Assembly: GCA_900544545.1 (NCBI GenBank)
Contig: UQVY01000008.1
Location: 32,136 to 96,135, forward strand
Direction of reading: 5' to 3'
Source of the DNA: an uncultured Eubacteriales bacterium
GTDB taxonomy: Bacteria; Bacillota; Clostridia; Christensenellales; CAG-314
Length of the DNA: 64,000 bases
Shown: positions 47,277 through 57,192 of the stretch, piece by piece
How positions within the stretch are numbered: the first letter of the stretch is position 1
Layout of the letters: each line of letters opens with the position of its first letter
Position numbers and translations under genes: made by a program
The notes under the pieces: generated by a model
The model's database searches: none
What the model was told of the DNA's origin: nothing
The model's input: only the letters and a program-made list of their open reading frames with translations

Positions 47277-48173
47277 CTAAATAATTCCTTCCACGAAGCT
47301 CTCGGGATCGAAGGGCATAAGGTCGTCTATGCCTTCGCCCACGCCCACGAAGTACACGGGAACGTCCATTTCCGCCTTTATCGCGAAAACGACTCCTCCT
47401 TTCGCGGTTCCGTCGAGTTTCGTTAAAATGATTCCGTCGATATCTATCGCTTCGTTAAAGACTTCGACCTGATTTATGGCGTTCTGTCCCGTCGTCGCGT
47501 CGAGAACTATAAGGTTGCAGCGATGAGCCTCGGGATATTCCCTGTCGATTATCCTTTCAATCTTTTTAAGCTCCTCCATAAGGTTCTTTTTGTTATGAAG
47601 TCTGCCCGCAGTGTCCACGATAAGTACGTCGGTCTTTCTGGATTTAGCCGAAGCGATCGCGTCGAAAACCACAGAGGCCGGATCGCTTCCTTCCTCGTGT
47701 TTGATAATCCTGACGTCGGCTCTTTCCGCCCATATTTCGAGCTGCTCGCTCGCCGCCGCTCTGAAAGTATCCGCCGCCGCAACCGTAACGCTCTTGCCTT
47801 TATTTCGATAAAGATTCGCAAGCTTTCCGATAGTCGTCGTTTTCCCCACGCCGTTTACGCCCGAAACGAGAATAACCATAGGTTTCGCGTCGAAATCGAA
47901 GGCTTCTCCGCTTATCTGCTCCTTCATAATGTCTTTAAGAAGCTCCTGAGCCTTTTCGGGATCGCTTACCGTATTTTTATTGAGGCTCTTGCGAAGTTTT
48001 TCGATTATTTCTTCGGTCGCCGCGGCACCTACGTCCGCGGTCAGAAGTATACTTTCAAGGTCGTCGAAGAAATTATCGTCGTAAACGCCTTTTTTGAAAA
48101 GCTGATTGAGTTTGTGTCCTATAACTGCCTTGGTCTTTTTAAGACCGTTTATTATCTTTGAAAAAAGTCCCAT
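47277..48173 (-). CDS. ftsY: signal recognition particle receptor FtsY
   Basis: The SRP receptor GTPase that docks ribosome-SRP complexes at the membrane. 298 residues: an NG core without the long acidic A domain. G1 VSGVNGVGKTTT (about 103-114), the DTFRAAASEQL loop, DTAGRLHNK and TKLDGTAKGG are intact. GAGGAG precedes the ATG. It lies 25 bases after smc, the standard rnc-smc-ftsY order. The stop is TAG. Confidence 0.97.
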   Translation of the reverse strand: MGLFSKIINGLKKTKAVIGHKLNQLFKKGVYDDNFFDDLESILLTADVGAAATEEIIEKLRKSLNKNTVSDPEKAQELLKDIMKEQISGEAFDFDAKPMVILVSGVNGVGKTTTIGKLANLYRNKGKSVTVAAADTFRAAASEQLEIWAERADVRIIKHEEGSDPASVVFDAIASAKSRKTDVLIVDTAGRLHNKKNLMEELKKIERIIDREYPEAHRCNLIVLDATTGQNAINQVEVFNEAIDIDGIILTKLDGTAKGGVVFAIKAEMDVPVYFVGVGEGIDDLMPFDPESFVEGII

Positions 48174-48198
48174 TATTTACTCCTCGGTTGTGTTTTTA

Positions 48199-51100
48199 CT
48201 ATTCAACGTGCCTTACGGCTTCGGTCAAAAGCACGCTCACTATTTTACTGATTCCCTTTTCCTGCATGGTAACGCCGAAAAGCCTGTCCGCGTTTTCCAT
48301 AGTAGGCTTCTTGTGCGTGATTACGACGAATTGCGTTTCTCCCGAATAACGGCGGAGATATCTCGCGACTCTCTCGGCGTTTGCGTCGTCGAGCGGAGCT
48401 TCTATCTCGTCAAGCACGCAGAAAGGCATCGGGCTGAGCCTCAAAATCGCGAAAAGAATGGCTATGCACGTCAAAGCCCTTTCTCCGCCCGACAAAAGCG
48501 ATATGTTCTGAAGCTTCTTGCCCGGAGGCTGAGCTTCTATTTCTATTCCGAAATCGAGAGGATCCGCGCCCTCTTCCCTTTCAATCCTCATAGAAGCCTT
48601 TCCGCCGCTGAAAAGCTCGGAGAAAATCCTCGAAAAATTCGAGCTTATCTTTTCGAAGCCCGCGTCGAAACGCGTAACCATCTCCCGGGTGAGATCGGAA
48701 ATTATCTTGTTCAGGTCGGCAAGAGCCTTTTCGAGATCCTCCATCTGCGCGCAATCGGCGTCGTATTCGGCTTTCACCGACTTATATTCCTCGATAGCCG
48801 AAACGTTTACGTCGCCGAGCTTTACGATTGCGTTTTTTATACGGGAAATCTCCTTCGCGGACGAGGAAAAATCGTAATCCTCTTCTCCGAACAAAAGAGC
48901 CGACTCGTACGTAAGCCCGTAATCCTCGTATATCTTTTCCTGCATCGCTTCGAGTTCGGTTTCAACCTTCTCCGCAAGCATATTTTCCTTGTCGATTTTG
49001 CGTCTTAGGTCGTTGGCTTCCTCGTCTTTACGCCTTTTAAGTTCGTCGGTTTCCGAAAGCTTCTCGGAAAAGCCAGCTTTTTCCTTTTGTTTCGCGGCTT
49101 TTTCGCTCTCGGTCTTTTTGAGAATCTCTGCCTCCGGCGTATCCCCCGACCGCCTTCTGACCTCGGCTTCGCATTCCTCTATTTCGCGGAGCTTGGCCTC
49201 GTATTCTTCCTTTCTCGAAGTCAGGAGAGCCGAATTTCTTTCCGCTCTTTCCCGACTCGCGACAATTTCCGCCTCCGCGCTTTCGACCGAAGCTACCGCC
49301 TTGGCGTAGCGTTCCTTAGCCGCGGCAAAACTTTCGGTAAGCCTGTCTTTTTCTGCGTTGAGAGAGGCGAGTTTTCTTTCTTCTTCACCCGAAGTTTCCG
49401 CGCGTTCGTTCTTCGCGCTGCTTCTCAAAGCTTCTTCTTCCTCGAATTCCGCTATAAGCTTATCTATCTCCGAAAGTCTTTCCTGCTTTTGTTTCTTTTC
49501 CGCGGTAAGTCTTACCGATATGTCCTTTTCGCTGTCGCTTAAAGCCGCAGAGCCGCCGAGTTTCTGCTCGAGAGCCGCCGTTTTAACGCTGAGGTCGGCG
49601 CATTCCATAGCGGTTTTTTCTTTTTCGCGGGAAAGCCTTCCGTGATTTTCCTGCGCCTTTTCGTATTCCGACCTGATTTTCGAAAGCTCCGCCGAAACGT
49701 TGCGGAGTTTATTCTGCGTGTCCTCTATGAGTCTGTCCGTAGCGAGAATATTATACTCCTTGCTCCTGTGGCTTCCGCCCGTGAGCGAGCCTTGCGGCGA
49801 AAGAATCTCTCCGTCGAGAGTAACTATTCTGAACCCGTAACCGTATTTTCTCGCGATAACCACGGCGTTATCCATATTGTCCGCGACGAGCGTGGAACCT
49901 AAAAGATTCAGAATGACCGGACTGAATTTGGCGTCGTAACCGATAACCTCCGAAGCGACGCCCAAAGCTCCTTTTTCCGAAAGAGCCTTTCTCTGCGGAA
50001 AAGAATGCGGTTTTATACTTCCTAAGGGCAGAAAGGTAAGTCTTCCGTATCTCTTCTTCTTGAGATAATCTATAACGAAAGCCGCGTCGGTATCGGTCTC
50101 GGTCACTATATTCTGAAGCGCGCCGCCCAGAGCCGTTTCCATAGCAAGCTCGAACTTTTCCGGCACTCTTATCAAATTCGCGACGACGCCGAGAATACAG
50201 TCGGAAAGCCTTTCGTTTTCCTCTCTGTCCTTCATAAGCAGCTTAACCGTCTGATTATAGCCCTCGTAACGCTCGGAAATGCCTTTGAGCATATCGAAAT
50301 TGGTTTTAAGCCGAAGTCTTTCCTCGTTGAGCGAATTGAGCCTCGGCGTAAGCTTCGCAAGCACGGCTCTCGCTTCGTCCGCGCCCGCAGTCGCTTTTTT
50401 CAAAGCCTCCGAAGCTTCGGAAAGTTTTGCCTTCGCTTCGCCGAATTCGGTAAGCATTCCCTTCTGCGCGGCGGAAAGTCCGCTCATTCTCTGAGAATTG
50501 ACCGATTCTTCTTTGTTTATCTCGGAAAGCCTTTCGATTATCGCGTTTTTTTCCGAAAGCACGGAAGCCTTTTTGCTCTTTATCTCCGCAACTCCGTCGA
50601 GAAGCTCCAGAACTCCTTCGCTCTGCTGTCTTATTCTTTCGCGACAGGCGTCTATTTCTTCGTTTATCTCCGAAAGGCAGCATATAAGCTCGTCGCGCTC
50701 GTCCGAAGCTTCTTTAGCCTGCGCCTGACCTATGCCCTTTCTTCTCTCCGCCGAAGCGTAAACTCCTTTAGCCTGCTCGTTCTCGCTCTCCATACGCTCG
50801 ATGTCCGCTCTGAGCGAAACCGCCATTTCCCGTCCGCCCCTGAGCTTCTCGGCAAAGAGATTGTTTTCGCCCGCCTTTCTTTCGAGAATAACCCTGAGCC
50901 TCGTTTCCTCCGCGGCAAGCGCGGTTATCTCGTCGTCAACGGAATTCATTCCCGCAAAAATATCGTCGTATCTCTGCCTTAAAAGCGTAATCTCGTTTTC
51001 CTTTTCCGAAAGCAGCCGCCCGAATTCCGCGGCTTTTGCCGTATGCGCCTCTTTTTCGCCTTCGGAACTTTTCGCCGCACAGATAAATCTGTTTATCTCG

Positions 51101-51774
51101 TGCCGCCTGAGGTCGCTTTTCAATCTCTGATATTCCTCGGCGTCCGAAGATTGTCTTTCGAGCGTCGGAAGCCGCCTTTCCAAAACGGTCATAATATCCC
51201 TGACGCGAGCCATATTGTCGGCTGTCCTTTCGAGCTTCCTTTCGGTGTCGTTTTTATGTACTCTGAACTTGCTTATTCCGAGAGCTTCTTCGAAAATCGC
51301 TCTTCTGTCCTCGGGACGCGCGTTTAAAATAGCGTCCATTCTGCCCTGACCGACTACGGAATATCCGTCGCGACCGAGACCTACGTCCCGCATAAGGTCC
51401 TGAATGTCCCTAAGCCTGACGACTCTCTTGTTAATCGAATACTCGCTCTCTCCCGACCGATAAAGCTTCCTCGATATTACTACCTCGTCGAAATCCAACG
51501 GAAAAAGTCTGTTGGTATTATCGAAATAAAGCGAGCCTTCACAGTAACTCATGGACTTACGCTGCTCCGTTCCTCCGAAAATGAGGTCGGTCATACTCTT
51601 TCCTCTGAGCTGGCGGGCAGACTGCTCCCCGAGTATCCATCTTATAACGTCCGAAACGTTGCTCTTTCCGCAACCGTTGGGACCGACTATCGCGGTTATT
51701 CCGTCGCCGAAAGAAATTTCGGTCTTGTCCGCAAAGGATTTGAACCCGTAGGTTTCAAGTTTCAGTAGATTCAT
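48199..51774 (-). CDS. smc: chromosome segregation protein SMC
   Basis: The condensin ATPase that organises the chromosome with ScpA/ScpB. 1191 residues, typical. Walker A GPNGCGKSN (31-39), first coiled coil (about 170-500), hinge (about 505-660, with the Gly-rich ALGGALQNIV and GSLTGGSHRS), second coiled coil (about 680-1020), then the C-terminal signature LLSGGERAL and Walker B FCVLDEIEAPLDDAN. The stop TAG is directly followed by TAA. GGAG precedes the ATG. Confidence 0.98.
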   Translation of the reverse strand: MNLLKLETYGFKSFADKTEISFGDGITAIVGPNGCGKSNVSDVIRWILGEQSARQLRGKSMTDLIFGGTEQRKSMSYCEGSLYFDNTNRLFPLDFDEVVISRKLYRSGESEYSINKRVVRLRDIQDLMRDVGLGRDGYSVVGQGRMDAILNARPEDRRAIFEEALGISKFRVHKNDTERKLERTADNMARVRDIMTVLERRLPTLERQSSDAEEYQRLKSDLRRHEINRFICAAKSSEGEKEAHTAKAAEFGRLLSEKENEITLLRQRYDDIFAGMNSVDDEITALAAEETRLRVILERKAGENNLFAEKLRGGREMAVSLRADIERMESENEQAKGVYASAERRKGIGQAQAKEASDERDELICCLSEINEEIDACRERIRQQSEGVLELLDGVAEIKSKKASVLSEKNAIIERLSEINKEESVNSQRMSGLSAAQKGMLTEFGEAKAKLSEASEALKKATAGADEARAVLAKLTPRLNSLNEERLRLKTNFDMLKGISERYEGYNQTVKLLMKDREENERLSDCILGVVANLIRVPEKFELAMETALGGALQNIVTETDTDAAFVIDYLKKKRYGRLTFLPLGSIKPHSFPQRKALSEKGALGVASEVIGYDAKFSPVILNLLGSTLVADNMDNAVVIARKYGYGFRIVTLDGEILSPQGSLTGGSHRSKEYNILATDRLIEDTQNKLRNVSAELSKIRSEYEKAQENHGRLSREKEKTAMECADLSVKTAALEQKLGGSAALSDSEKDISVRLTAEKKQKQERLSEIDKLIAEFEEEEALRSSAKNERAETSGEEERKLASLNAEKDRLTESFAAAKERYAKAVASVESAEAEIVASRERAERNSALLTSRKEEYEAKLREIEECEAEVRRRSGDTPEAEILKKTESEKAAKQKEKAGFSEKLSETDELKRRKDEEANDLRRKIDKENMLAEKVETELEAMQEKIYEDYGLTYESALLFGEEDYDFSSSAKEISRIKNAIVKLGDVNVSAIEEYKSVKAEYDADCAQMEDLEKALADLNKIISDLTREMVTRFDAGFEKISSNFSRIFSELFSGGKASMRIEREEGADPLDFGIEIEAQPPGKKLQNISLLSGGERALTCIAILFAILRLSPMPFCVLDEIEAPLDDANAERVARYLRRYSGETQFVVITHKKPTMENADRLFGVTMQEKGISKIVSVLLTEAVRHVE

Positions 51775-51820
51775 TTATTACTCCGAGCGCGCCTGCGCGC
51801 TGCTTTTTACAGTATGGCTT

Positions 51821-52543
51821 TTATTTATTTCCGTCGCCGGGGATATGAGCAAACTTTTTCCACGCTTCTTCGGCGGCTCCGGACTGAGCTTCGCTCTTGG
51901 TCTTTCCCGAACCTATGCCCGCGACGCAGCCGTTGACCACGGCGCAATACGTAAACGTAGGATTATGGTCGGGCCCCGAACGGTAAAGCTCCCTGTATTC
52001 GAGAGTCGCCCGATTTTTCTGACAAAGCTCCGAAAGCGCGGATTTGTAATCCTCGACGGATTTGCTCAGAACTCTGAGCTTAATCGACGGAGCTATCAGC
52101 GACAAAACCATTCTCCGCGCCCCTTCCATTCCGTAGGAAAGATAAACTCCCGCAGTAAAAGCCTCGAAAAGGTTGGCTTCGAGGCGTTCGGGGTTATTCT
52201 TGCGCGGAGCGTCGCTTACGAGCCGCAGATAATCTATAAGGTCGAGTTTTTCCGCGCATCCGGCAAGAGATTCCGTGGAAACGGCTTTCGCTTTCAGCTT
52301 GGAACATTCTCCTTCGTCAAGGTCAGGATATTTATCGTAAAGATGCTCGGTTACGATAAATCCGACTATACTGTCGCCGAGAAGCTCGAGTCTTTCGTTG
52401 CTTTTCCCTCCGTATTCGTTCGCGTACGAGCTGTGCGTAAAGACCTCCGTGAAAAGCTCGCGGTCAACGTCCTCCGTACTGTCCGCAAGTCCGAATCGGG
52501 CAAGCGTCTTAGCGGTAAATCCGAGAGTATCTCCGTCAATCAT
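51821..52543 (-). CDS. rnc: ribonuclease III
   Basis: Cuts double-stranded RNA in rRNA processing and mRNA decay. About 240 residues: the RNase III domain with the signature ERLELLGDSIVGFIVTEHL (acidic metal ligands) and FTHSSYANE, and a C-terminal dsRNA-binding domain (YKSALSELCQKN...GIGSGKTKSEAQSGAAEEAWKK). The ATG at 52543 overlaps the end of plsX by 8 bases; a TTG at 52564 is an alternative. The usual acpP between plsX and rnc is absent. Confidence 0.96.
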   Translation of the reverse strand: MIDGDTLGFTAKTLARFGLADSTEDVDRELFTEVFTHSSYANEYGGKSNERLELLGDSIVGFIVTEHLYDKYPDLDEGECSKLKAKAVSTESLAGCAEKLDLIDYLRLVSDAPRKNNPERLEANLFEAFTAGVYLSYGMEGARRMVLSLIAPSIKLRVLSKSVEDYKSALSELCQKNRATLEYRELYRSGPDHNPTFTYCAVVNGCVAGIGSGKTKSEAQSGAAEEAWKKFAHIPGDGNK

Positions 52544-53540
52544 CGCAGTGAAGAGCCTCCGCAAGTTTATCCGTAAAACCGGCCTCGTACATATCTATAA
52601 CCTGATAAATCGAGCCGCATATCGAATTGGCTCTGGACGCTCCGTGCGACTTGATAACGGGTTTTTTCACGCCGAGGAAGGGCGCGCCGCCCTTTTCGTT
52701 GAAATCCATAACGGACTTGATTTCGTACATTTTCTTGCGTATAAGCGCGCCGCCGAGTTTCGAGGAAAAGCTCGAATTTATCTTTTCCTTTATGAGCTTC
52801 ATAAGCATAAGAGCCGTACCTTCGGCAGATTTCAAGGCTATGTTTCCGTTGAATCCGTCGGCGACTACGACGTCGTAATTCCCCGAAAGAATATCTCTCG
52901 CTTCCATATTCCCGAGGAAGTTCAAATCCTTGTCTTCTTTGAGAAGCCCGAACGTTTCGTGCGTAAGCTCGTTTCCCTTCTTGTCCTCGGTACCGTTGGA
53001 AAGAAGTCCGATTTTCGGCGAGTCGACGTTCAGGAGAGCCTCCGCGTAAGCCTTGCCCATTTTCGCAAACCCGACGAGCATATTCGCCTTGCAGTCCACG
53101 TTCGCTCCGCAGTCCACGAGAATAACGTTTCCGCCGCCGAGAGTAGGCAGCAAAGGCGCGAGCGCAGGTCTTACCACGCCCCTGATTCTTCCGATGAGAA
53201 GCGTGGCTGCCGTGAGTACGGCTCCCGTGCTTCCCGCCGAAACCAGTCCCGCGCAATCGTCGTCTTCTTTCGCCCTTAAAGCGGCTCTGACGAGCGAGCT
53301 GTCTTTTTTTCCTTTAACGGCGGCCGTGGGTACGTCGTCGTTCGTAATTATCTCGGTAGTTCCGACTATTTCGATTCTGTCCGCCTTTACCGCGTATTCG
53401 GTGAGTTTCTTTTCTATGCGGGCTTTGTCGCCGAACATAACGACTCCGAATCCCGATCTTTCGCTCAAGGCTTTGACGCAACCCCCGATTATTTCGTCGG
53501 GCGCGTGATCTCCGCCCATTATATCTACCGCAACTTTCAT
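52536..53540 (-). CDS. plsX: phosphate acyltransferase PlsX
   Basis: Makes acyl-phosphate from acyl-ACP for phospholipid synthesis. 334 residues: the start MKVAVDIMGGDHAPDEI is diagnostic, with GSTGAVLT, LVDCGANVDCKA and DGFNGNIALKS following. The ATG at 53540 has AAAGGAG upstream; the frame is open 12 codons further. It overlaps rnc by 8 bases, so the two are translationally coupled. It sits downstream of a phosphoesterase gene by 32 bases. Confidence 0.97.
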   Translation of the reverse strand: MKVAVDIMGGDHAPDEIIGGCVKALSERSGFGVVMFGDKARIEKKLTEYAVKADRIEIVGTTEIITNDDVPTAAVKGKKDSSLVRAALRAKEDDDCAGLVSAGSTGAVLTAATLLIGRIRGVVRPALAPLLPTLGGGNVILVDCGANVDCKANMLVGFAKMGKAYAEALLNVDSPKIGLLSNGTEDKKGNELTHETFGLLKEDKDLNFLGNMEARDILSGNYDVVVADGFNGNIALKSAEGTALMLMKLIKEKINSSFSSKLGGALIRKKMYEIKSVMDFNEKGGAPFLGVKKPVIKSHGASRANSICGSIYQVIDMYEAGFTDKLAEALHCDD

Positions 53541-53572
53541 TGCCGATCTCCTTTCTCTGTCGTTTCCGCGGA

Positions 53573-54301
53573 TCAATCGCCCGCGAAGTAAAATCCCAGC
53601 ATTTCTTCCTTGTCGGGGACGTTTTTTTCTATAAGCGTCCTTTCCATCGCAGCGCGGTCGTAAGGCACGTGAACTTTTTCTATGTAATACATCTCGGGCG
53701 AAACGTTAAGGATTACGCCCCTCGCGTAATCGTACCTGTGACAGCCCACCGAGCCTACGTCCACGTAAAGTTTCTTTTTACCCTTTAACGTAAGCGGCGA
53801 ATGATTATGCCCCATAAAGATAATATCCGCGTCTATGTTTTCAAACATTTCGTCGAACCTTTCGGGAGTCGGATTCTTTTCTATGACGTAAAAGACCTCC
53901 CTTCCGAGTTCTTCGGAATAATGCCGCGCGTAATGCGTGTAAGCCACTTTGAGTCCGAAATAATCCTCCGTTATGACGTAAGGAAGTCCGGCGATAATTT
54001 CTTTATAGGAATCGCCGACTTCACGGAACATAAATTCCTTATGCTCGACGGGAACGTGCGACATTCCTCTTTTCGCCGTAACGTTATTGAGATAATCGTT
54101 GTCGTGATTGCCGCGGACGTTTATTATATCCTTGCTCCCGAACAGAATATCCATACATTCCTTGGGATTGGGCCCCATACATATTGCGTCGCCGAGATGA
54201 TATATTGCGTCGGGCTTTCTTTTACGGAATTCTTCGAGGATAGCCGTAAGCGCCTGAAGATTTCCGTGCGTGTCGCTGAAAATACAAATTCTTTTGTTCA
54301 T
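53573..54301 (-). CDS. metallophosphoesterase, YfcE/MJ0936-like
   Basis: 242 residues of the calcineurin-like phosphodiesterase fold. All five metal motifs can be seen: FSDTHGN (about 8-14), GDAICMG, RGNHDND (about 63), YTHYARH and MGHNHSP. The substrate is unknown; family members cut small phosphodiesters or 2',3'-cyclic nucleotides. The ribosome site before the ATG is weak. It lies 35 bases after the family 2 glycosidase gene. Confidence 0.9.
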   Translation of the reverse strand: MNKRICIFSDTHGNLQALTAILEEFRKRKPDAIYHLGDAICMGPNPKECMDILFGSKDIINVRGNHDNDYLNNVTAKRGMSHVPVEHKEFMFREVGDSYKEIIAGLPYVITEDYFGLKVAYTHYARHYSEELGREVFYVIEKNPTPERFDEMFENIDADIIFMGHNHSPLTLKGKKKLYVDVGSVGCHRYDYARGVILNVSPEMYYIEKVHVPYDRAAMERTLIEKNVPDKEEMLGFYFAGD

Positions 54302-54336
54302 ACGAATAGTCCGATCCGGATTAACTCCTTCCGGAA

Positions 54337-56763
54337 TCAGACTCTCTCCTTTTCGTGAAGATCGACTTTGACCTGAGCCGCTTTATACGCGCTTCCGTCG
54401 GTAACCAGTCCCGTTTCGGGTATGCCTCCCGCGACTTCTATCTGCGTAACGGCTTTTCCCAGTCTTCCGCCGTCGAATTTAACCGAAACCGTTCCGGCTT
54501 TCGCGACCTTGACGTAGAACGAAGCCTTTCCGCCCGAAAGAGCGACGACGCTTTCTCCGACGACCGTACCTCCCGTAACTTCGCAGGAAACTGCGCCGCG
54601 GCAGCTTCCTACCGGACCGTTATCGCTGACGACAACCGCGTCGACCTTGATGATTTCGTAGGAATCGCCCAGCGTAAGGTTTTTGACCGCAGGAACGGCT
54701 TTGAGCCGAAGCTCGCCCTTGTCGCCGATCTTCTTTCTTACGACTTCTTTGCCCTTGATTATTCCGACCGCTTCGTAATCGTCCTTCTCTCCCTGTCTGG
54801 AAATGATTCTCTTGGCTTCCCTCGTCCATTCGGGAACGGTCTTGTTGTATTTTCTGCAAAGCCCGACTATCTCGAATTTCTCTATCGAAGTAAGAGTTCC
54901 TCTCATAAACGAAAGCATAACTCTGCTGACCTTAGCAGCGTCCGATTCGGAAACGCCCAAAGTCTTCTGAATATCGCTTTTTATGAGGTTGTCGATAATA
55001 AACGGCGGATGCTTCAGACCTTTATAATCCTTACTCGGTCTGAACGAGCCTATAAGCTCCCCGTGGTTATAGAAGCGAATCTCGTCGCAGTTGCTGAAAA
55101 CGACTATGGGACGGGGAATCCCTCCGTCGTTGTCGCCGTAAGAGAGCGTCCCGCCTATTTCGAGAACGGGCGTTTCGTCCTGCTGGCTCATATAAGCGTA
55201 AGCCGCGGTTTTGGGATTTCTGTCGATATCGGTGATTCCGTAATAAGCCATACCGTTTTCGCTTCCGAAACCTTTGTCCGTATTATAGTCGGAAAGACAC
55301 GAGCCTACCGCGCCGCAGACGAGTTTGTCTTCGTTGGCAGCGGAAACCACCGTAAGATGACGGAGAGCCTGCTCGAGAAATCTTTCGCTTCCGTCGTCGG
55401 GACGGACGGGGAAAAGGAATCCGTTATGCTCGGTAACGAGATAGGGAACCTGCCTTTTCGCGTCGGTAACGACCTTGGGCTTCTCTATTCCGTCGCCCGC
55501 TCCGCCGTAAGAGTAATCGTTATAACCGTAAACGTCTTCTATAAGGTTGCTGCCCTTGATGGATCTGACGCCTATCGTCTGACGGGTTTTGTCAAGCTCC
55601 TTCGCACGGGCGTTCATTTTTTCGTAAAGGTCGTGATTATCCTCGCTCGAGCATACTCTCACGCTCCACAAAACGACCGAAGGATGATTGTACTGCTCGG
55701 TTATCATCTCCGTAAGCGTGGTTAAAAGAACGTCCTGCCATACTCCCGTTCCTACGAAGGTCCAGCCCGGGATTTCGCTCATAACCATTATTCCCAGTCT
55801 GTCGCATTCGTCGAGGAAATGTCTGCTCTGCGGATAATTAGCCGTTCTCACGAAATTGAAACCGAGTTTTTTGATAAGCCTTGCGTCCTCCTTCTGAAGA
55901 AGAGAAGGCGCGGCGTAACCTATATACGGATAGGACTGCTGACGATTGATTCCGGTGATATCGACGGACTTTCCGTTGAGAAGGAAGCCCGTCGGCGTGA
56001 ATTCGGCTTTCCTGAATCCGAAAATCACCTCCGCGTTGTCGCTGTAGCCCTCGCCGTTGACTTCGATTTCCGCCCGATAAAGACGAGGCTGCGAAAGAGT
56101 CCATAACTCGGCGTTTTTAAGGAATCTCGTGGTTTCGAAATCCCCGAACCCCGAAAAATCGAAGTAATCCATTTCTTCGCCCGTCGTCTGGTCGAAAATC
56201 TTGCAGCTCGCCGAAGCCGTAACGGCTTTGTTCAGACGGACTCTTATTCTTAATTCGCGTTTCGAAAGACTCTGACTTCCGTCGGCAAAAACTCTGTCGA
56301 TATATATCCTGTCCGTAACGACAAGACTCGCTTCGCGGTAAATTCCCGCGCCCGCGACGAAGGGAAGCTCTCCTCCGAAGGGCGGAATATCGCGGCAATC
56401 GGAATTGACTCGCACGAGAAGGGTATTGACTCCCGCTCTCGCGGCGGACGTCAGAGAAACGTCGAATCCCGTGTATCCGCCTTTATGTTCTCCGACGAGA
56501 ATTCCGTTCATAAATATTTCCGCGCTGTGCGCTATTCCCTCGAAACAGACTCTGACTTCCTTTCCGTCGATATTTTCGAGCGTAACGCTTCTGTAATAAG
56601 TAAATTCGCCGCGTTGCGCGCTTTCGTCGTAATGGTCCGGATTAGCCGGTCTCGGGCAGTGCGGAAGACTTACCTCCTCTCCGCCCGAAGCCGATACGAG
56701 CATATTTTTATCGAACCCGTTCAGAAATCTCCAACCTTCGTTAAGATTAAAAACTTTTCTCAT
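54337..56763 (-). CDS. glycoside hydrolase family 2 protein, acid/base Glu apparently missing
   Basis: 808 residues. A sugar-binding jelly-roll (about 1-170), an Ig-like domain (about 175-270, with FGFRKAEFTPTGFLLNGK), a TIM barrel (about 270-580) and a C-terminal beta-rich region (about 640-808). Members split beta-galactosides or glucuronides. The nucleophile segment PYLVTEHNGFLFP is intact. The acid/base segment, in this family WGVRINES or WSLGNES, reads WSVRVCSSEDNHDLY (about 360-375), so the expected Asn-Glu is replaced by Cys-Ser. There is no signal peptide, so it is cytoplasmic. GGAG precedes the ATG. Substrate unknown. Confidence 0.9.
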   Translation of the reverse strand: MRKVFNLNEGWRFLNGFDKNMLVSASGGEEVSLPHCPRPANPDHYDESAQRGEFTYYRSVTLENIDGKEVRVCFEGIAHSAEIFMNGILVGEHKGGYTGFDVSLTSAARAGVNTLLVRVNSDCRDIPPFGGELPFVAGAGIYREASLVVTDRIYIDRVFADGSQSLSKRELRIRVRLNKAVTASASCKIFDQTTGEEMDYFDFSGFGDFETTRFLKNAELWTLSQPRLYRAEIEVNGEGYSDNAEVIFGFRKAEFTPTGFLLNGKSVDITGINRQQSYPYIGYAAPSLLQKEDARLIKKLGFNFVRTANYPQSRHFLDECDRLGIMVMSEIPGWTFVGTGVWQDVLLTTLTEMITEQYNHPSVVLWSVRVCSSEDNHDLYEKMNARAKELDKTRQTIGVRSIKGSNLIEDVYGYNDYSYGGAGDGIEKPKVVTDAKRQVPYLVTEHNGFLFPVRPDDGSERFLEQALRHLTVVSAANEDKLVCGAVGSCLSDYNTDKGFGSENGMAYYGITDIDRNPKTAAYAYMSQQDETPVLEIGGTLSYGDNDGGIPRPIVVFSNCDEIRFYNHGELIGSFRPSKDYKGLKHPPFIIDNLIKSDIQKTLGVSESDAAKVSRVMLSFMRGTLTSIEKFEIVGLCRKYNKTVPEWTREAKRIISRQGEKDDYEAVGIIKGKEVVRKKIGDKGELRLKAVPAVKNLTLGDSYEIIKVDAVVVSDNGPVGSCRGAVSCEVTGGTVVGESVVALSGGKASFYVKVAKAGTVSVKFDGGRLGKAVTQIEVAGGIPETGLVTDGSAYKAAQVKVDLHEKERV

Positions 56764-57192
56764 ATTCGCTCCGTAATGTCCGGCGCAGCGTGCCGGTACA
56801 GGCCGTAAATTTTTCGGCTTTCCGAAACGGCCGCCGATACCGTAGTTTTTGCAAAAGGGTATACTCCGACGATATCGTTCCTTCTATTATATCATAAAAT
56901 CCGTAAATTTCCTATTGCATTTAAGTGTTTTTTATGATAAAATCATAACAAAAAGGATTTTTCGGTCGTTTTTTTGCCTTGCGCGTATAAAATCCACGTT
57001 CTTTTTGCTTTTCGCCGGGAACGAATCCGACCTCTCAAATTAGGCAAAACAAACGGTTTTTCGCAAAAAGCGGCTCTTTTCGGAGAACGAACCGAACGCA
57101 TTTCCTTTCCGAAGACGAAAAATCAAACGTATTTTCGCTTATTTTTCCGCGTATCGCGTAGGGAAGGCAAAAACTCGTCCTTCCGGAGTTTC
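56764..57192. other. 429-base intergenic region between the family 2 glycosidase gene and spmB
   Basis: The start side holds the glycosidase gene's promoter: a TATAAT on the minus strand near 56885-56890 without a clear -35. A plus-strand TTGCAT-17-TAAAAT lies near 56914-56942 but leads to no plausible gene. Several short inverted repeats in the AT-rich part (56930-56970) could end the spmB transcript. No RNA gene or coding sequence was recognised. Confidence 0.4.

Noticed and set aside
56914..56942. Plus-strand TTGCAT-17-TAAAAT promoter near 56.9 kb
   Set aside because: It points into the spmB antisense strand with no plausible gene behind it; AT-rich spacer gives such matches by chance.
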